Of a stretch of 64,000 nt of DNA, positions 21,036 to 29,669 are shown piece after piece. The stretch spans positions 1 through 64,000 of the forward strand of contig NZ_SACJ01000001.1 in the NCBI RefSeq assembly GCF_004016525.1. Reading direction: 5' to 3'. Origin of the DNA: Flavobacterium sufflavum (GTDB taxonomy: Bacteria; Bacteroidota; Bacteroidia; Flavobacteriales; Flavobacteriaceae). Position 1 is the first letter of the stretch; the number at the start of each line of letters is the position of its first letter. A model generated the notes under the pieces. It searched no databases. It was given only the letters and a program-made list of their open reading frames with translations, and had not been told where the DNA came from. The position numbers were made by a program, and so were the translations under genes.

Positions 21036-21992
21036 ATGTTGAACAGAAAAAACAAACTATTATTGATGAAAATTATCAGTTTGTTCTCTGTAGTTAGAGG
21101 TTACAACATACCAATCATCATTTTAGCGCAATATTTATCGGCTATATTTATCCTTGCTCCTGAGATAAGAGCTTTAGATATTTTACTTGATTTTAATTTG
21201 TTTCTAATTGTTTTTACTTCCTCACTAACTATCGCTTCGGGTTATATAATCAACAATTTTTACGACAGTAAAAAAGATTTAATCAATCGCCCCAACAAAT
21301 CCATGTTAGACCGATTAGTTAGTCAAAGCACTAAGCTAAAAGTTTATTTTACTTTAAACTTTATCGTTGCTTTTATTGCCTGGTTCATTTCCTGGCGTGC
21401 TTTTTTGTTCTTTTCAGTTTATATTTTTCTCATTTGGTATTATTCCCATAAAATCAAAAGATACCCATTAATTGGAAACCTAACTGCTTCTTTTATGGCT
21501 GTGCTGCCTTTCTTCGCCATTTTATTGTATTATTACACTAAACTTCCTTTGTATGAAATAGAAAGCTATAAAAACCAATTCATGGTTATTTTTTCACATG
21601 CAACATTTTTATTTTTATTGTTACTCATAAGAGAAATGATTAAGGATTTAGAAAACATAAAAGGTGACCTTGTTGACAATTACAAAACCATTCCCATCTT
21701 ATATGGAGAAGAAACTTCAAAAAAAATAATCAGCTTTCTGAGTCTTTTGACCTTGTTTCCTGTTTATATTCTAATCGAAATATACGATGTGGGTTATATG
21801 GATATCTATTTCTATTCCTGCCTGATTGTTTTAGTTTTTTTCTTAAAATATTTATGGAAATCCAATACTAAAGCTCAATTCTTACTACTACACAACGTAC
21901 TTAAATTCCTGATTGTATCCGGAGTCTTTTGCATTGTATTAATTAATCCAAGTGTTTTATGGCACGGAAAAAAACTACTACTGTCGTTTTAA
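21036..21992 (+). CDS. UbiA-family prenyltransferase (geranylgeranylglycerol-phosphate geranylgeranyltransferase-like)
   Basis: A 318-residue membrane protein with eight or nine hydrophobic segments. The first Asp-rich motif is NNFYDSKKD (N73, D77, D81). The second is less canonical (REMIKDLENIKGDLVDNYKT, about 199-218). It would transfer an isoprenoid chain to a polar acceptor. In Flavobacteriia this orthologue is usually labelled geranylgeranylglycerol-phosphate geranylgeranyltransferase, but the acceptor is not proven. It stands next to mevalonate genes, which make the prenyl donor. An internal Met at 21066 is a possible start. Confidence 0.85.
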   Translation: MLNRKNKLLLMKIISLFSVVRGYNIPIIILAQYLSAIFILAPEIRALDILLDFNLFLIVFTSSLTIASGYIINNFYDSKKDLINRPNKSMLDRLVSQSTKLKVYFTLNFIVAFIAWFISWRAFLFFSVYIFLIWYYSHKIKRYPLIGNLTASFMAVLPFFAILLYYYTKLPLYEIESYKNQFMVIFSHATFLFLLLLIREMIKDLENIKGDLVDNYKTIPILYGEETSKKIISFLSLLTLFPVYILIEIYDVGYMDIYFYSCLIVLVFFLKYLWKSNTKAQFLLLHNVLKFLIVSGVFCIVLINPSVLWHGKKLLLSF

Positions 21993-22070
21993 GAACAATA
22001 GAATCTTCTTATTAACGAGTTAGTTAGTGTTTTATAATTGGCAATTATCAATTAACAACTATATAAATAC

Positions 22071-22078
22071 TATCTTTG
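22071..22078 (+). promoter_or_regulatory. -7 box of the pseudouridine synthase gene
   Basis: TATCTTTG, a full TAnnTTTG match, lies 53 nt before the start codon at 22132. No TTG sits at the usual distance, so the -33 half is weak. Confidence 0.5.
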
Positions 22079-22131
22079 CAGGCACGAGTTCTAATATAAT
22101 CAGAACTGATGAAGTAAAATTATAGAATATT

Positions 22132-23040
22132 ATGAATAATAAGGAAGGCAATAATAAAAGAGGCGGTTTCAGACCAAATAGTTCCAGACCAAGTTCTAAT
22201 AAGCCAAAACCTGCGATGCCAAAAAGAGCACAAGGACCTAAAAAAGCAAAACCAAGCACAAAAGCCGCTGAAGAAGCTGCTAAAAAAATAGAAAAAAAGC
22301 CTAATCAGGCTCCTAAAAGAGCGAAGGCAAAAGATGAAATGCGTTTGAACAAATACATTTCCAACTCAGGAGTTTGTTCACGTCGTGATGCCGACATTTA
22401 CATCCAGTCAGGAAACGTAAAAGTAAATGGTGTTCCTGTTACCGAAATGGGTTATTTAGTAAAACCTGGTGACGATGTAAATTTTGACGGAGTGAAATTA
22501 ACTCCGGAGAAAAAAGTATACATCTTATTAAACAAGCCAAAAAACTTTACTACAGCTCTTGATGAAGGACAGGAATTTAGAAATGTATTGGAATTGGTAA
22601 AAGGTTCAACTACTGCAAAAATTGCGGCTGTAGGTAGAATGGATAAAAACACCACAGGTCTTTTATTGTTTACCAATGATACTGATATGATTAGAAAATT
22701 TTCTCTACCTAATCAAAAATCATCTAAAATCTACCAAGTTTCTTTAGACAAGAACTTGAAATTTGAAGATTTAGAAAAAATAAGCAAAGGATTGGTAATT
22801 GACGGACACCGTGTTTATGTGGAAGAAGTAAGCTACATAGAAGGTGAAGCAAAAAGCGAAATAGGACTTAAATTAAAAACAGCAAACGTAAAAGTAGTCC
22901 GTAATATTTTTGAGCATTTCGATTATGATGTTTTAAGAATTGACCGTGTTGCTTTTGCAGGTTTAACTAAAAAAAACCTACCACGTGGTAACTGGAGATT
23001 ACTTACCGAACAAGAAATCATCAATTTGAAGAACGTTTAA
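22132..23040 (+). CDS. rluB: RluB/RsuA-family rRNA pseudouridine synthase
   Basis: A 302-residue pseudouridine synthase. About 65 residues of low-complexity Lys/Pro/Ala/Arg-rich sequence come first, probably an RNA-binding tail. Then come an S4 domain (about 68-115, MRLNKYISNSGVCSRRDAD) and the catalytic domain with GRMDKNTTGLLLF (catalytic Asp171). The family modifies 23S rRNA near U2605 (RluB) or 16S rRNA (RsuA). The basic N-terminal extension is common in Bacteroidota members. A strong terminator follows. Confidence 0.9.
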   Translation: MNNKEGNNKRGGFRPNSSRPSSNKPKPAMPKRAQGPKKAKPSTKAAEEAAKKIEKKPNQAPKRAKAKDEMRLNKYISNSGVCSRRDADIYIQSGNVKVNGVPVTEMGYLVKPGDDVNFDGVKLTPEKKVYILLNKPKNFTTALDEGQEFRNVLELVKGSTTAKIAAVGRMDKNTTGLLLFTNDTDMIRKFSLPNQKSSKIYQVSLDKNLKFEDLEKISKGLVIDGHRVYVEEVSYIEGEAKSEIGLKLKTANVKVVRNIFEHFDYDVLRIDRVAFAGLTKKNLPRGNWRLLTEQEIINLKNV

Positions 23041-23059
23041 AATTCTTTCTTTTACAATA

Positions 23060-23105
23060 AAAGAAGCCGTCTCAAAACTTAAAATTTGAGACGGCTTCTT
23101 TGTTT
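23060..23105 (+). terminator. Intrinsic terminator of rluB
   Basis: A 17-bp perfect stem, with left arm at 23060-23076 (core AAGCCGTCTCAAA) and right arm at 23085-23101, and an 8-nt loop. It begins 20 nt after the stop codon and is followed by a short T-rich tract. Confidence 0.9.
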
Positions 23106-23135
23106 ATTGATGGCATTAACAAAAACACTATACCA

Positions 23136-23168
23136 ATAAAAAAGCCGTTCCAAAATTTTGAAACGGCT
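23136..23168 (-). terminator. Intrinsic terminator of the FAS1/SusCD operon
   Basis: The arms AGCCGTTCCAAAA and TTTTGAAACGGCT (23143-23168) form a stem with one mismatch pair. On the minus strand it is followed by TTTTTTATT, a proper U-tract. It lies 32 nt past the last susD stop codon. It shares the GCCGT core with the rluB terminator just beside it. Confidence 0.85.
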
Positions 23169-23200
23169 AATTCTCTACAAATTAATCAATTAATTATACA

Positions 23201-24934
23201 TTACCAAGTAAACGGCAAGTACCAATTACTTGGATTCATTAATTTAGCTCGTACTGTTGTAGCTTCAGCATTACCTTCTTTATTTAATTTGTCGTAAATT
23301 TTATCAGCTAAGAAAGCAGGATCGTTTCTACGTCTTGCAATACGCACTAAATCTTCCCAACGGTTCCCTTCATAAGCTAAAGTCAATGCCGCTTCATCAA
23401 TAATGTTATTCTCAGTGGTAATCATATTATCTCCAATTGCTCCAACAGCCAATAAATTTGCACGTCCCCTAACACCTCCATTACGATGCCAAGGCGCTCT
23501 GTAATAAGGAGTTTCCCCCATACGGGCATCAAAGTCATAAGGAAATGGCAAGAATGTTTGTTGTTCATTAGTAACGTTTGTAGCACCTGTACTATAAACT
23601 GACCTAAATCCTCTATTTAAAATAGCAAAGGCAATTTTTTGCTGATTATCTCTATTAGCAGCCTCTGCATAACGCAAATGTAATTTTTCAGCACGGTATA
23701 AATACCAATCACCATCTTTTTTAAACTGATCGGCAGCAGCTTCAAATTTATATAGGTATTTCATAATTACAGGATCCCCGCCTACCATTTTATAAGTTAA
23801 TTTAGTACCACGGGCATCATAAGGAATTCCATTACTTTGCGTATTAGAATTCCACAAATCCATTGCACGCTGTGATGGTTTAGCCAAATAATTACCTGAC
23901 GTTTTCGAAAAGAATGCAATAAAAGGGTTTGCAGGAGCAAATTTGCTATCAAAAGGCAAAGACCAAATCCATTCGGTATTCCAAACTGCATCTCTAGTTC
24001 GTGAAAACATAGACCTCCAACCTCTAGTGTCAGTATCAATCAAAGTAGACGGTTCCGGGCTTCTTGAATATGCTACTAATAGATCATTATTACTACTACC
24101 AGCAAAACTACTAATACGATAACTCTCCAAATATTCTGTCTGATTTACACTAGTACTTGCTGTTTCTAATACCGTTTTATAATGTGAAGCCGCCTTTAAA
24201 TAGTCTCCTTTCCAAAGTTCTAAATCACCTAATAAACACTCCTTATTAATAAAAAACTTTGCAGTATTATAACCATCAACAGTAACCACTAAGCTACTTC
24301 CTAGTTCATATTGCTTTTTATAAGTAAGTCCTTCTGTAAATGTCACCAACTTATCCACAAGTTGCGTAAGGGGAATCCTCGGGTACTTATTTATATTTTT
24401 TACATCATCCAAACTTTCAATAGGCTCAGTGATATAAGGTACATTTCCATATTGAATTCCTAATTGCAGATAAATCCAGGAACGAATGCAGGCTACATCG
24501 GCATAACGTTGATCGTATTGCGACTGGGTAAACTTTTTATCAGCCAGCATGATGTCAAAATTCTTAAGTGCATCATTACAATTATTAATTACCTCATAAA
24601 ATTGCCTTGGATTGATATATGGATTTTCAGCCGTTTCATTATGTTCTGATAATTGCTTTAAATAAGGACTCGAATTAACTGTTGTAGTCATCAAATCGGC
24701 ACGCATTTCATTCAGAATTACATACTTTTCTGCAAGTCCCATGAATTTACCATAAATACCTAATACGGCAGCGTCGGCATCGTAAACATTTCGATACACC
24801 TGATCTCCCGAAAGCTTATCTTCAGGTTGCACATCCAGATAGTCCTGACAAGAGCCAAGACTAAATAATAGCGTCATAGCCGACACTATCGATACGATGC
24901 TTTTTGTTGTTTTTATTTTAATTGTTGTTATCAT
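23201..24934 (-). CDS. SusD/RagB-family lipoprotein, last gene of the FAS1/SusCD operon
   Basis: A 577-residue SusD homologue with lipoprotein signal and lipobox SLGSC (Cys about 29), then QDYLDVQPEDKLSGDQVYRN, the usual SusD opening. A helical TPR-like core (ADVACIRSWIYLQLGIQYGN) and the C-terminal block ALAYEGNRWEDLVRIARRRNDP follow. It should sit on the outer face over the SusC encoded just upstream (28-bp gap). Its partner SusC is unusual in its N-terminal region. The ligand is unknown; the regulatory motif shared with pectin genes suggests pectic oligosaccharides. Confidence 0.92.
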   Translation of the reverse strand: MITTIKIKTTKSIVSIVSAMTLLFSLGSCQDYLDVQPEDKLSGDQVYRNVYDADAAVLGIYGKFMGLAEKYVILNEMRADLMTTTVNSSPYLKQLSEHNETAENPYINPRQFYEVINNCNDALKNFDIMLADKKFTQSQYDQRYADVACIRSWIYLQLGIQYGNVPYITEPIESLDDVKNINKYPRIPLTQLVDKLVTFTEGLTYKKQYELGSSLVVTVDGYNTAKFFINKECLLGDLELWKGDYLKAASHYKTVLETASTSVNQTEYLESYRISSFAGSSNNDLLVAYSRSPEPSTLIDTDTRGWRSMFSRTRDAVWNTEWIWSLPFDSKFAPANPFIAFFSKTSGNYLAKPSQRAMDLWNSNTQSNGIPYDARGTKLTYKMVGGDPVIMKYLYKFEAAADQFKKDGDWYLYRAEKLHLRYAEAANRDNQQKIAFAILNRGFRSVYSTGATNVTNEQQTFLPFPYDFDARMGETPYYRAPWHRNGGVRGRANLLAVGAIGDNMITTENNIIDEAALTLAYEGNRWEDLVRIARRRNDPAFLADKIYDKLNKEGNAEATTVRAKLMNPSNWYLPFTW

Positions 24935-24962
24935 CTGTATGTTTCTTCTATAGTGTATATAA

Positions 24963-27900
24963 TTAAAGACCTAAACGCAATCCAAGTTGAAAGCTTCTAA
25001 ACTGAGGAGCTAAACCAATATCAGTTCCTTGACCAAAAATCGATGAAGTAGCACTAAATTCAGGATCATAACCAAGATACTTAGTATAAGTAAACAGGTT
25101 ATTAGCAGTAGCGTAAAGCTTTATGTATTTTATATAATTCATATCATTAACTTTAAAATCATATCCTAACACTAAAGTTTTCAATCTTAAATAAGAACCG
25201 TCTTCAATCCATCTGCTTGAAAATTCAGCATTCCCCATTGGATCACCCCATGTTGCTTTCGGCAAATCGGTAATTTGTCCTTCAGCTATCCAACGATTAG
25301 CAACAGCAGCACTTTGATTCTCATAACCACTCATTTTTTCTAAGTTATAGCGCACACCATTATAAATATCATTACCAACAGAAAAATTAAATAATCCCTG
25401 AAGACTAAAACGTTTAAAAGTAATATTAGCAGAAAAACTACCTACCATATCCGGATTAGGATTCCCTATCACCATACGGTCATTGTTATCAATAATTTTA
25501 TCGCCATTTAAGTCAACAAATCTCATATCACCTGCTGCAAAAGGTGCTAATTGCCCATTTGTCAAACGTCTGCTTAAACCGGCTGCAGCCGCATCGGCTG
25601 TTGAACTATAAACACCATTTGCTTTCAAACCATAGAACGAGTTAGCATTTTCTCCTACAGAAGTTATATATGTAGCTCCGGCAAATTGAGTCAAAATATC
25701 TCCGTTAGGCAAAGCTTCAATTTCATTTTTATAATGACTTACATTCACTCCTAAATCTAAAGTAAAATCTTTTGATTTAATAACACGAGCGTTCAATTCC
25801 AAGTCAGCACCTAAAGTACGCATGGCACCACTATTAGATGCTATATAATCAAAACCTGTTGCTTTACTGATAGATTCATAAACAATCATGTTTCTTGTTC
25901 TATTATAAAATAAATCAATAGAAGCATTAACTCTCTCATTAAATATACCTAAATCGGCACCAACATTGAATTTTTTAACAGTCTCCCATTGTAGGTTTGG
26001 ATTACCAATATTTCCTCTTACTAAGCCCTGCATCCCCAATAAATTTTGAGAAACATAATATTTTTGAGCAGTAAAGTTTCCTATATCGTCATTCCCGCTA
26101 TATCCATAAGTTGCTCTCAATTTAAGATAATCAATAGATTTTAAATTTTTCATAAAACCTTCAGAAGATACCAACCAAGCTGCTGTTAAAGAAGTCATCA
26201 ATGCATATTTATTATCTCCATTGAGTTTATCTCCAAATCTACTTGACCCATCTACAGCATAACTAGTTGTCAAGAAATATTTATTGCGGTAATTGTAATT
26301 GGCATTAGCATAAATATTCAACCAATTCCACTCTCCTAAAGCCCCTCCTACCTGACGCAATAAGTTTGATCCAGCACCTACCAAAGTAAAATCATCTGTA
26401 GAAGAATTGAAACCTAAACCTAAATCACTCTCCGATTTATTGGTTTGAGTTCTAATTCCAAAACGTACATCTAAATTATGGTCGTTATTAAAATTTTTAA
26501 AATAGTTAGCATAAGTATCAGTATAAATACTTTTATAACTTTGAACTTCACTACCTGAACGATTGGTTCCTATAGCAGTAGGAAGAATAATATTAGCTAC
26601 CCCAAAGTCCGGAATAAAAAAACTTTCTCTTTCTTTATTAAAAGTCAAACCAAAAATGGTGTTAATATCCCAATCTTTATTTAAAGTATATTTGAATTTC
26701 AAGTCACCAAAGAAACGATAGTGGTTATTTCTTCCAAAACCATTTTCAAGAATTGCATTTGGGTTACTGACATTAAAGTAATCTACATCAGCTAAATTAG
26801 GAGATACTTCACCTAAATCATCAACTTCATTTGTTGTTAAAAGTGGAGACTTAGTCAATGCTAAATAAATTGGACTTGTTTTATAAGCAAAACCCTGATC
26901 CCATTGTTCCTGAACATTATTAATGAAAGATAAGTTAGCGTCTACACTTAGTCTATTTGTTAATTTTAAAGCAGCATTTAAACGCGTACTGTATCTTTTT
27001 GTATTAGTTTTATCAACAATACCTTTGCTATCCAAATAACCTACTGACAAACCAAACTTTGCAATTTCATCTCCTCCACGAACTTTAAGAAAATAATTTT
27101 GACTTGTACTTGCTTTAAAAACCTGATCTTGCCAATTTGTATTATTATGGTATTTATAATATCCGGCCGAACCTAGTTCATCATTCATATATGGCAATGC
27201 AGCAACTTGTTGTTGTGATAATCCACGAGTAGTTTCTAGTTGAGATAAATGGACACGGTAAGCATTAGCATCAAGTAAAGGCAGCTCATCAGGAGTTTGA
27301 TTTGCGTTGCCATACATTGTAAAATCAATTTTAGTTGATAATTCTGTTGCACGGGTAGTTGTAATTTTAATTACACCATTAGCCCCTTTTGTTCCATATA
27401 AAGAAGTTCCGTCTTTAATTACGGTTACATCCTCAATATCTTTAACATCAATATTAGTTAAAGGCGAAGAAATATTATTTTGTATAATTCCCGAACCATA
27501 ATCCTCATCATCATAAATCATTCCATCAACAATGATTAAAGGTTTATTAGTAGCATACAATGAATTAAAACCTCTTAATGACAAATAAGTTCCGGCTCCC
27601 GGAGTACCTGAATTTCTAACCGTATTTAAACCGGCAACCTTCCCTTGAAGAAAACCACCTACCGATTCATTAATAGGACTAGACCATTGATCATTCCTGA
27701 AATTAACAACACTGGCTGCATTTGTATTGTTATATTGCATTTTTTCACCAGCAGTCAAATTGGCTATTTCATAAGAAGGTGCATAGTTTGGCTCACTCAG
27801 GAAAATTTCTATTCCTGATTCTTGCCTTCTCAAAGCATATACTTTTGTCTGATAATTTTCAGCACTAATTTTTAGTAGTGCTTCTAAATTTGGTACTTTA

Positions 27901-28151
27901 ATTTCAAAGCTACCATCATCATTGGTAATGGCTGCCGAAAAACCATCGACGGCAATATTTACTCCTGACAAAGCTGCTTTGGTTTTGGAGCTTTTAACGA
28001 CTCCTTTTACAAAAATTCCTTTTACTTTATTATTTATAGTTGTAGTTGCAGTAGCTGTTGAATCCTTAACTTCCTGTGCATACAATGGTATATAAAGCCC
28101 ACCAGCAAAAAAAAGACCCGCTAAGCAGCTTAGTTTTATATTTTTTAGCAT
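24963..28151 (-). CDS. SusC/RagA-family TonB-dependent transporter, second of the operon
   Basis: A 1062-residue outer-membrane channel. The signal peptide (about 1-25) is followed by a 25-residue Thr/Lys-rich linker, a CarboxypepD_reg-like domain (about 48-112, FVKGVVKSSKTKAALSGVNI) and an extra about 40-residue spacer (NYAPSYEIANLTAGEKMQYN). The plug (GKVAGLNTVRNSGTPGAGTY, LSLRGFNSLYATNKPLIIVDG) and beta-barrel come next. The plug carries DVTVIKDGTSLYGTKGANGV, a variant of the common KDASAAAIYGSRAANG. It is more diverged than the two other SusC proteins here, which suggests a different ligand or fragment size. Confidence 0.93.
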   Translation of the reverse strand: MLKNIKLSCLAGLFFAGGLYIPLYAQEVKDSTATATTTINNKVKGIFVKGVVKSSKTKAALSGVNIAVDGFSAAITNDDGSFEIKVPNLEALLKISAENYQTKVYALRRQESGIEIFLSEPNYAPSYEIANLTAGEKMQYNNTNAASVVNFRNDQWSSPINESVGGFLQGKVAGLNTVRNSGTPGAGTYLSLRGFNSLYATNKPLIIVDGMIYDDEDYGSGIIQNNISSPLTNIDVKDIEDVTVIKDGTSLYGTKGANGVIKITTTRATELSTKIDFTMYGNANQTPDELPLLDANAYRVHLSQLETTRGLSQQQVAALPYMNDELGSAGYYKYHNNTNWQDQVFKASTSQNYFLKVRGGDEIAKFGLSVGYLDSKGIVDKTNTKRYSTRLNAALKLTNRLSVDANLSFINNVQEQWDQGFAYKTSPIYLALTKSPLLTTNEVDDLGEVSPNLADVDYFNVSNPNAILENGFGRNNHYRFFGDLKFKYTLNKDWDINTIFGLTFNKERESFFIPDFGVANIILPTAIGTNRSGSEVQSYKSIYTDTYANYFKNFNNDHNLDVRFGIRTQTNKSESDLGLGFNSSTDDFTLVGAGSNLLRQVGGALGEWNWLNIYANANYNYRNKYFLTTSYAVDGSSRFGDKLNGDNKYALMTSLTAAWLVSSEGFMKNLKSIDYLKLRATYGYSGNDDIGNFTAQKYYVSQNLLGMQGLVRGNIGNPNLQWETVKKFNVGADLGIFNERVNASIDLFYNRTRNMIVYESISKATGFDYIASNSGAMRTLGADLELNARVIKSKDFTLDLGVNVSHYKNEIEALPNGDILTQFAGATYITSVGENANSFYGLKANGVYSSTADAAAAGLSRRLTNGQLAPFAAGDMRFVDLNGDKIIDNNDRMVIGNPNPDMVGSFSANITFKRFSLQGLFNFSVGNDIYNGVRYNLEKMSGYENQSAAVANRWIAEGQITDLPKATWGDPMGNAEFSSRWIEDGSYLRLKTLVLGYDFKVNDMNYIKYIKLYATANNLFTYTKYLGYDPEFSATSSIFGQGTDIGLAPQFRSFQLGLRLGL

Positions 28152-28171
28152 AACTAATTTTTTATAGAATA

Positions 28172-29626
28172 TTATTTAAGGACAGGTACAAGTTTCAAAT
28201 AATCAAGCGTAAGCGAATACTTACTTATTGTACTAGCTGCGATTAAAGAGATCAAATCGATATTACGAGCATTTGTTAATGTGACATCACCAATATATAC
28301 ATCAGTATAAATGTTAGGTTGAACAACCTGATTATCAAATTTCATAATTACATCAGTAGTCGTATTATTTCCAAATGCTTTATTATAAAAATATAAACTT
28401 TGTGTTAATGCAGTTGTTCGGAAATCGTTTATGGCTCTCCAATAAACTTTATAGGTGGTACTGTATAAATCCTTAGCGTTGTAATTCAAACTAATTGATA
28501 TTCTATCAGTGACAACATCATTGAAAAACACATTTGATACTTTATTATCGCGATAAAAAATATTAGTATTAGCTCCGTTAGAATAACTTATATTGTTTTC
28601 TCCTTCAATTTTTGTAGTAACCAAACGTTTAGCTAGCCCAACATCAACTTTTTTCATGATATAAACAATACCATTACTCAAATGGATAGGCTCTCCTACA
28701 ATTTGTGTTTTGTCCACATCGAATTCTACACCAAACCTTGAAGTTAATTTTGATGGTAACTCATTTTTTTCGTATTTTTTAGAAAAAGCCAAATCCCTCA
28801 AAGTAAAATATTTAGCATAAATAGCTGTTGAATCGATTGTAGGAACATTTGATGTTTTAATCAAATACGGTTTCATTTTAGTCACTTCTGCATTATAACC
28901 CGCATCCTGCATTAAAAACAAGGTGTATGAATTTTTCTCATTGTTCAAATTATACACATTTTTCAAATAGGAATTGGTCAAAGAATCAGATAGATAACCT
29001 GCTCCTCTTTCAGCAGATATAGCCTTAGCTGTAATATCCGCACTATAAATACTAAAATCTTTTAAACTCAATAAATAGTCACTGCTTGCCGAAAGTCCAG
29101 CTTGCGATTGAATATATTGCCAAATATTTAATTTAGGAGTCAAGGCTTTATTTATAATATGGAACACTCCATTAGCAGCATAATGATCAGCAGTAACAAT
29201 AGTGGCATCATCAATTGTAGTAGATCCTTTAAATATAAGGTATTTATCACCCAACATCTTGATTTTTTCCTGCTCTTTAGTTCTTATCGATGAATAAGCA
29301 GTTAAAGCGATATGATTAGCTACAAATTTTTTAAGCGTTTCTGGATTACTCAATATTGCATCGTCTACCTGATTCATCGCCTCATTGGTAGGTACAAAAA
29401 CCGTATAGGTTTTTGAAGCGGCCAATATTTTATCGTAACCAGTTTCAACTAATAATTCAGCAAACTGGGATACTTCGGCAGTATTGGTAATTGCCTCGTC
29501 CAAATTAACACTTAGATTAGCATCACCATTGTTTTCACGATCGTCCCAAGGATTTGTACAAGAGATTATTGCTAGTGATAAAACACTAGCAAATAATCTT
29601 TTATAATTTAATTTTAATAAAGTCAT
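28172..29626 (-). CDS. FAS1 (fasciclin)-domain surface lipoprotein
   Basis: A 484-residue lipoprotein with lipobox AIISC (Cys about 23). A clear FAS1 domain lies at about 42-165: FAELLVETGYDKIL, TYTVFVPTNEAM and the closing GVFHIINKALTP are the H1/H2-type blocks. A second, degenerate FAS1-like unit spans about 166-330 (LLSLKDFSIYSADI, YTLFLMQDAGY, GIVYIMKK). Residues 335-484 look like an all-beta domain without a family I recognise. It sits where SusE/SusF-type glycan-binding lipoproteins usually sit in such operons, so a surface binding role is the best inference. No enzymatic motif is visible. Confidence 0.8.
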   Translation of the reverse strand: MTLLKLNYKRLFASVLSLAIISCTNPWDDRENNGDANLSVNLDEAITNTAEVSQFAELLVETGYDKILAASKTYTVFVPTNEAMNQVDDAILSNPETLKKFVANHIALTAYSSIRTKEQEKIKMLGDKYLIFKGSTTIDDATIVTADHYAANGVFHIINKALTPKLNIWQYIQSQAGLSASSDYLLSLKDFSIYSADITAKAISAERGAGYLSDSLTNSYLKNVYNLNNEKNSYTLFLMQDAGYNAEVTKMKPYLIKTSNVPTIDSTAIYAKYFTLRDLAFSKKYEKNELPSKLTSRFGVEFDVDKTQIVGEPIHLSNGIVYIMKKVDVGLAKRLVTTKIEGENNISYSNGANTNIFYRDNKVSNVFFNDVVTDRISISLNYNAKDLYSTTYKVYWRAINDFRTTALTQSLYFYNKAFGNNTTTDVIMKFDNQVVQPNIYTDVYIGDVTLTNARNIDLISLIAASTISKYSLTLDYLKLVPVLK

Positions 29627-29669
29627 TTTTTACTTGATTAAGTTTGTATTTGAAATATTCCGGGTCTAA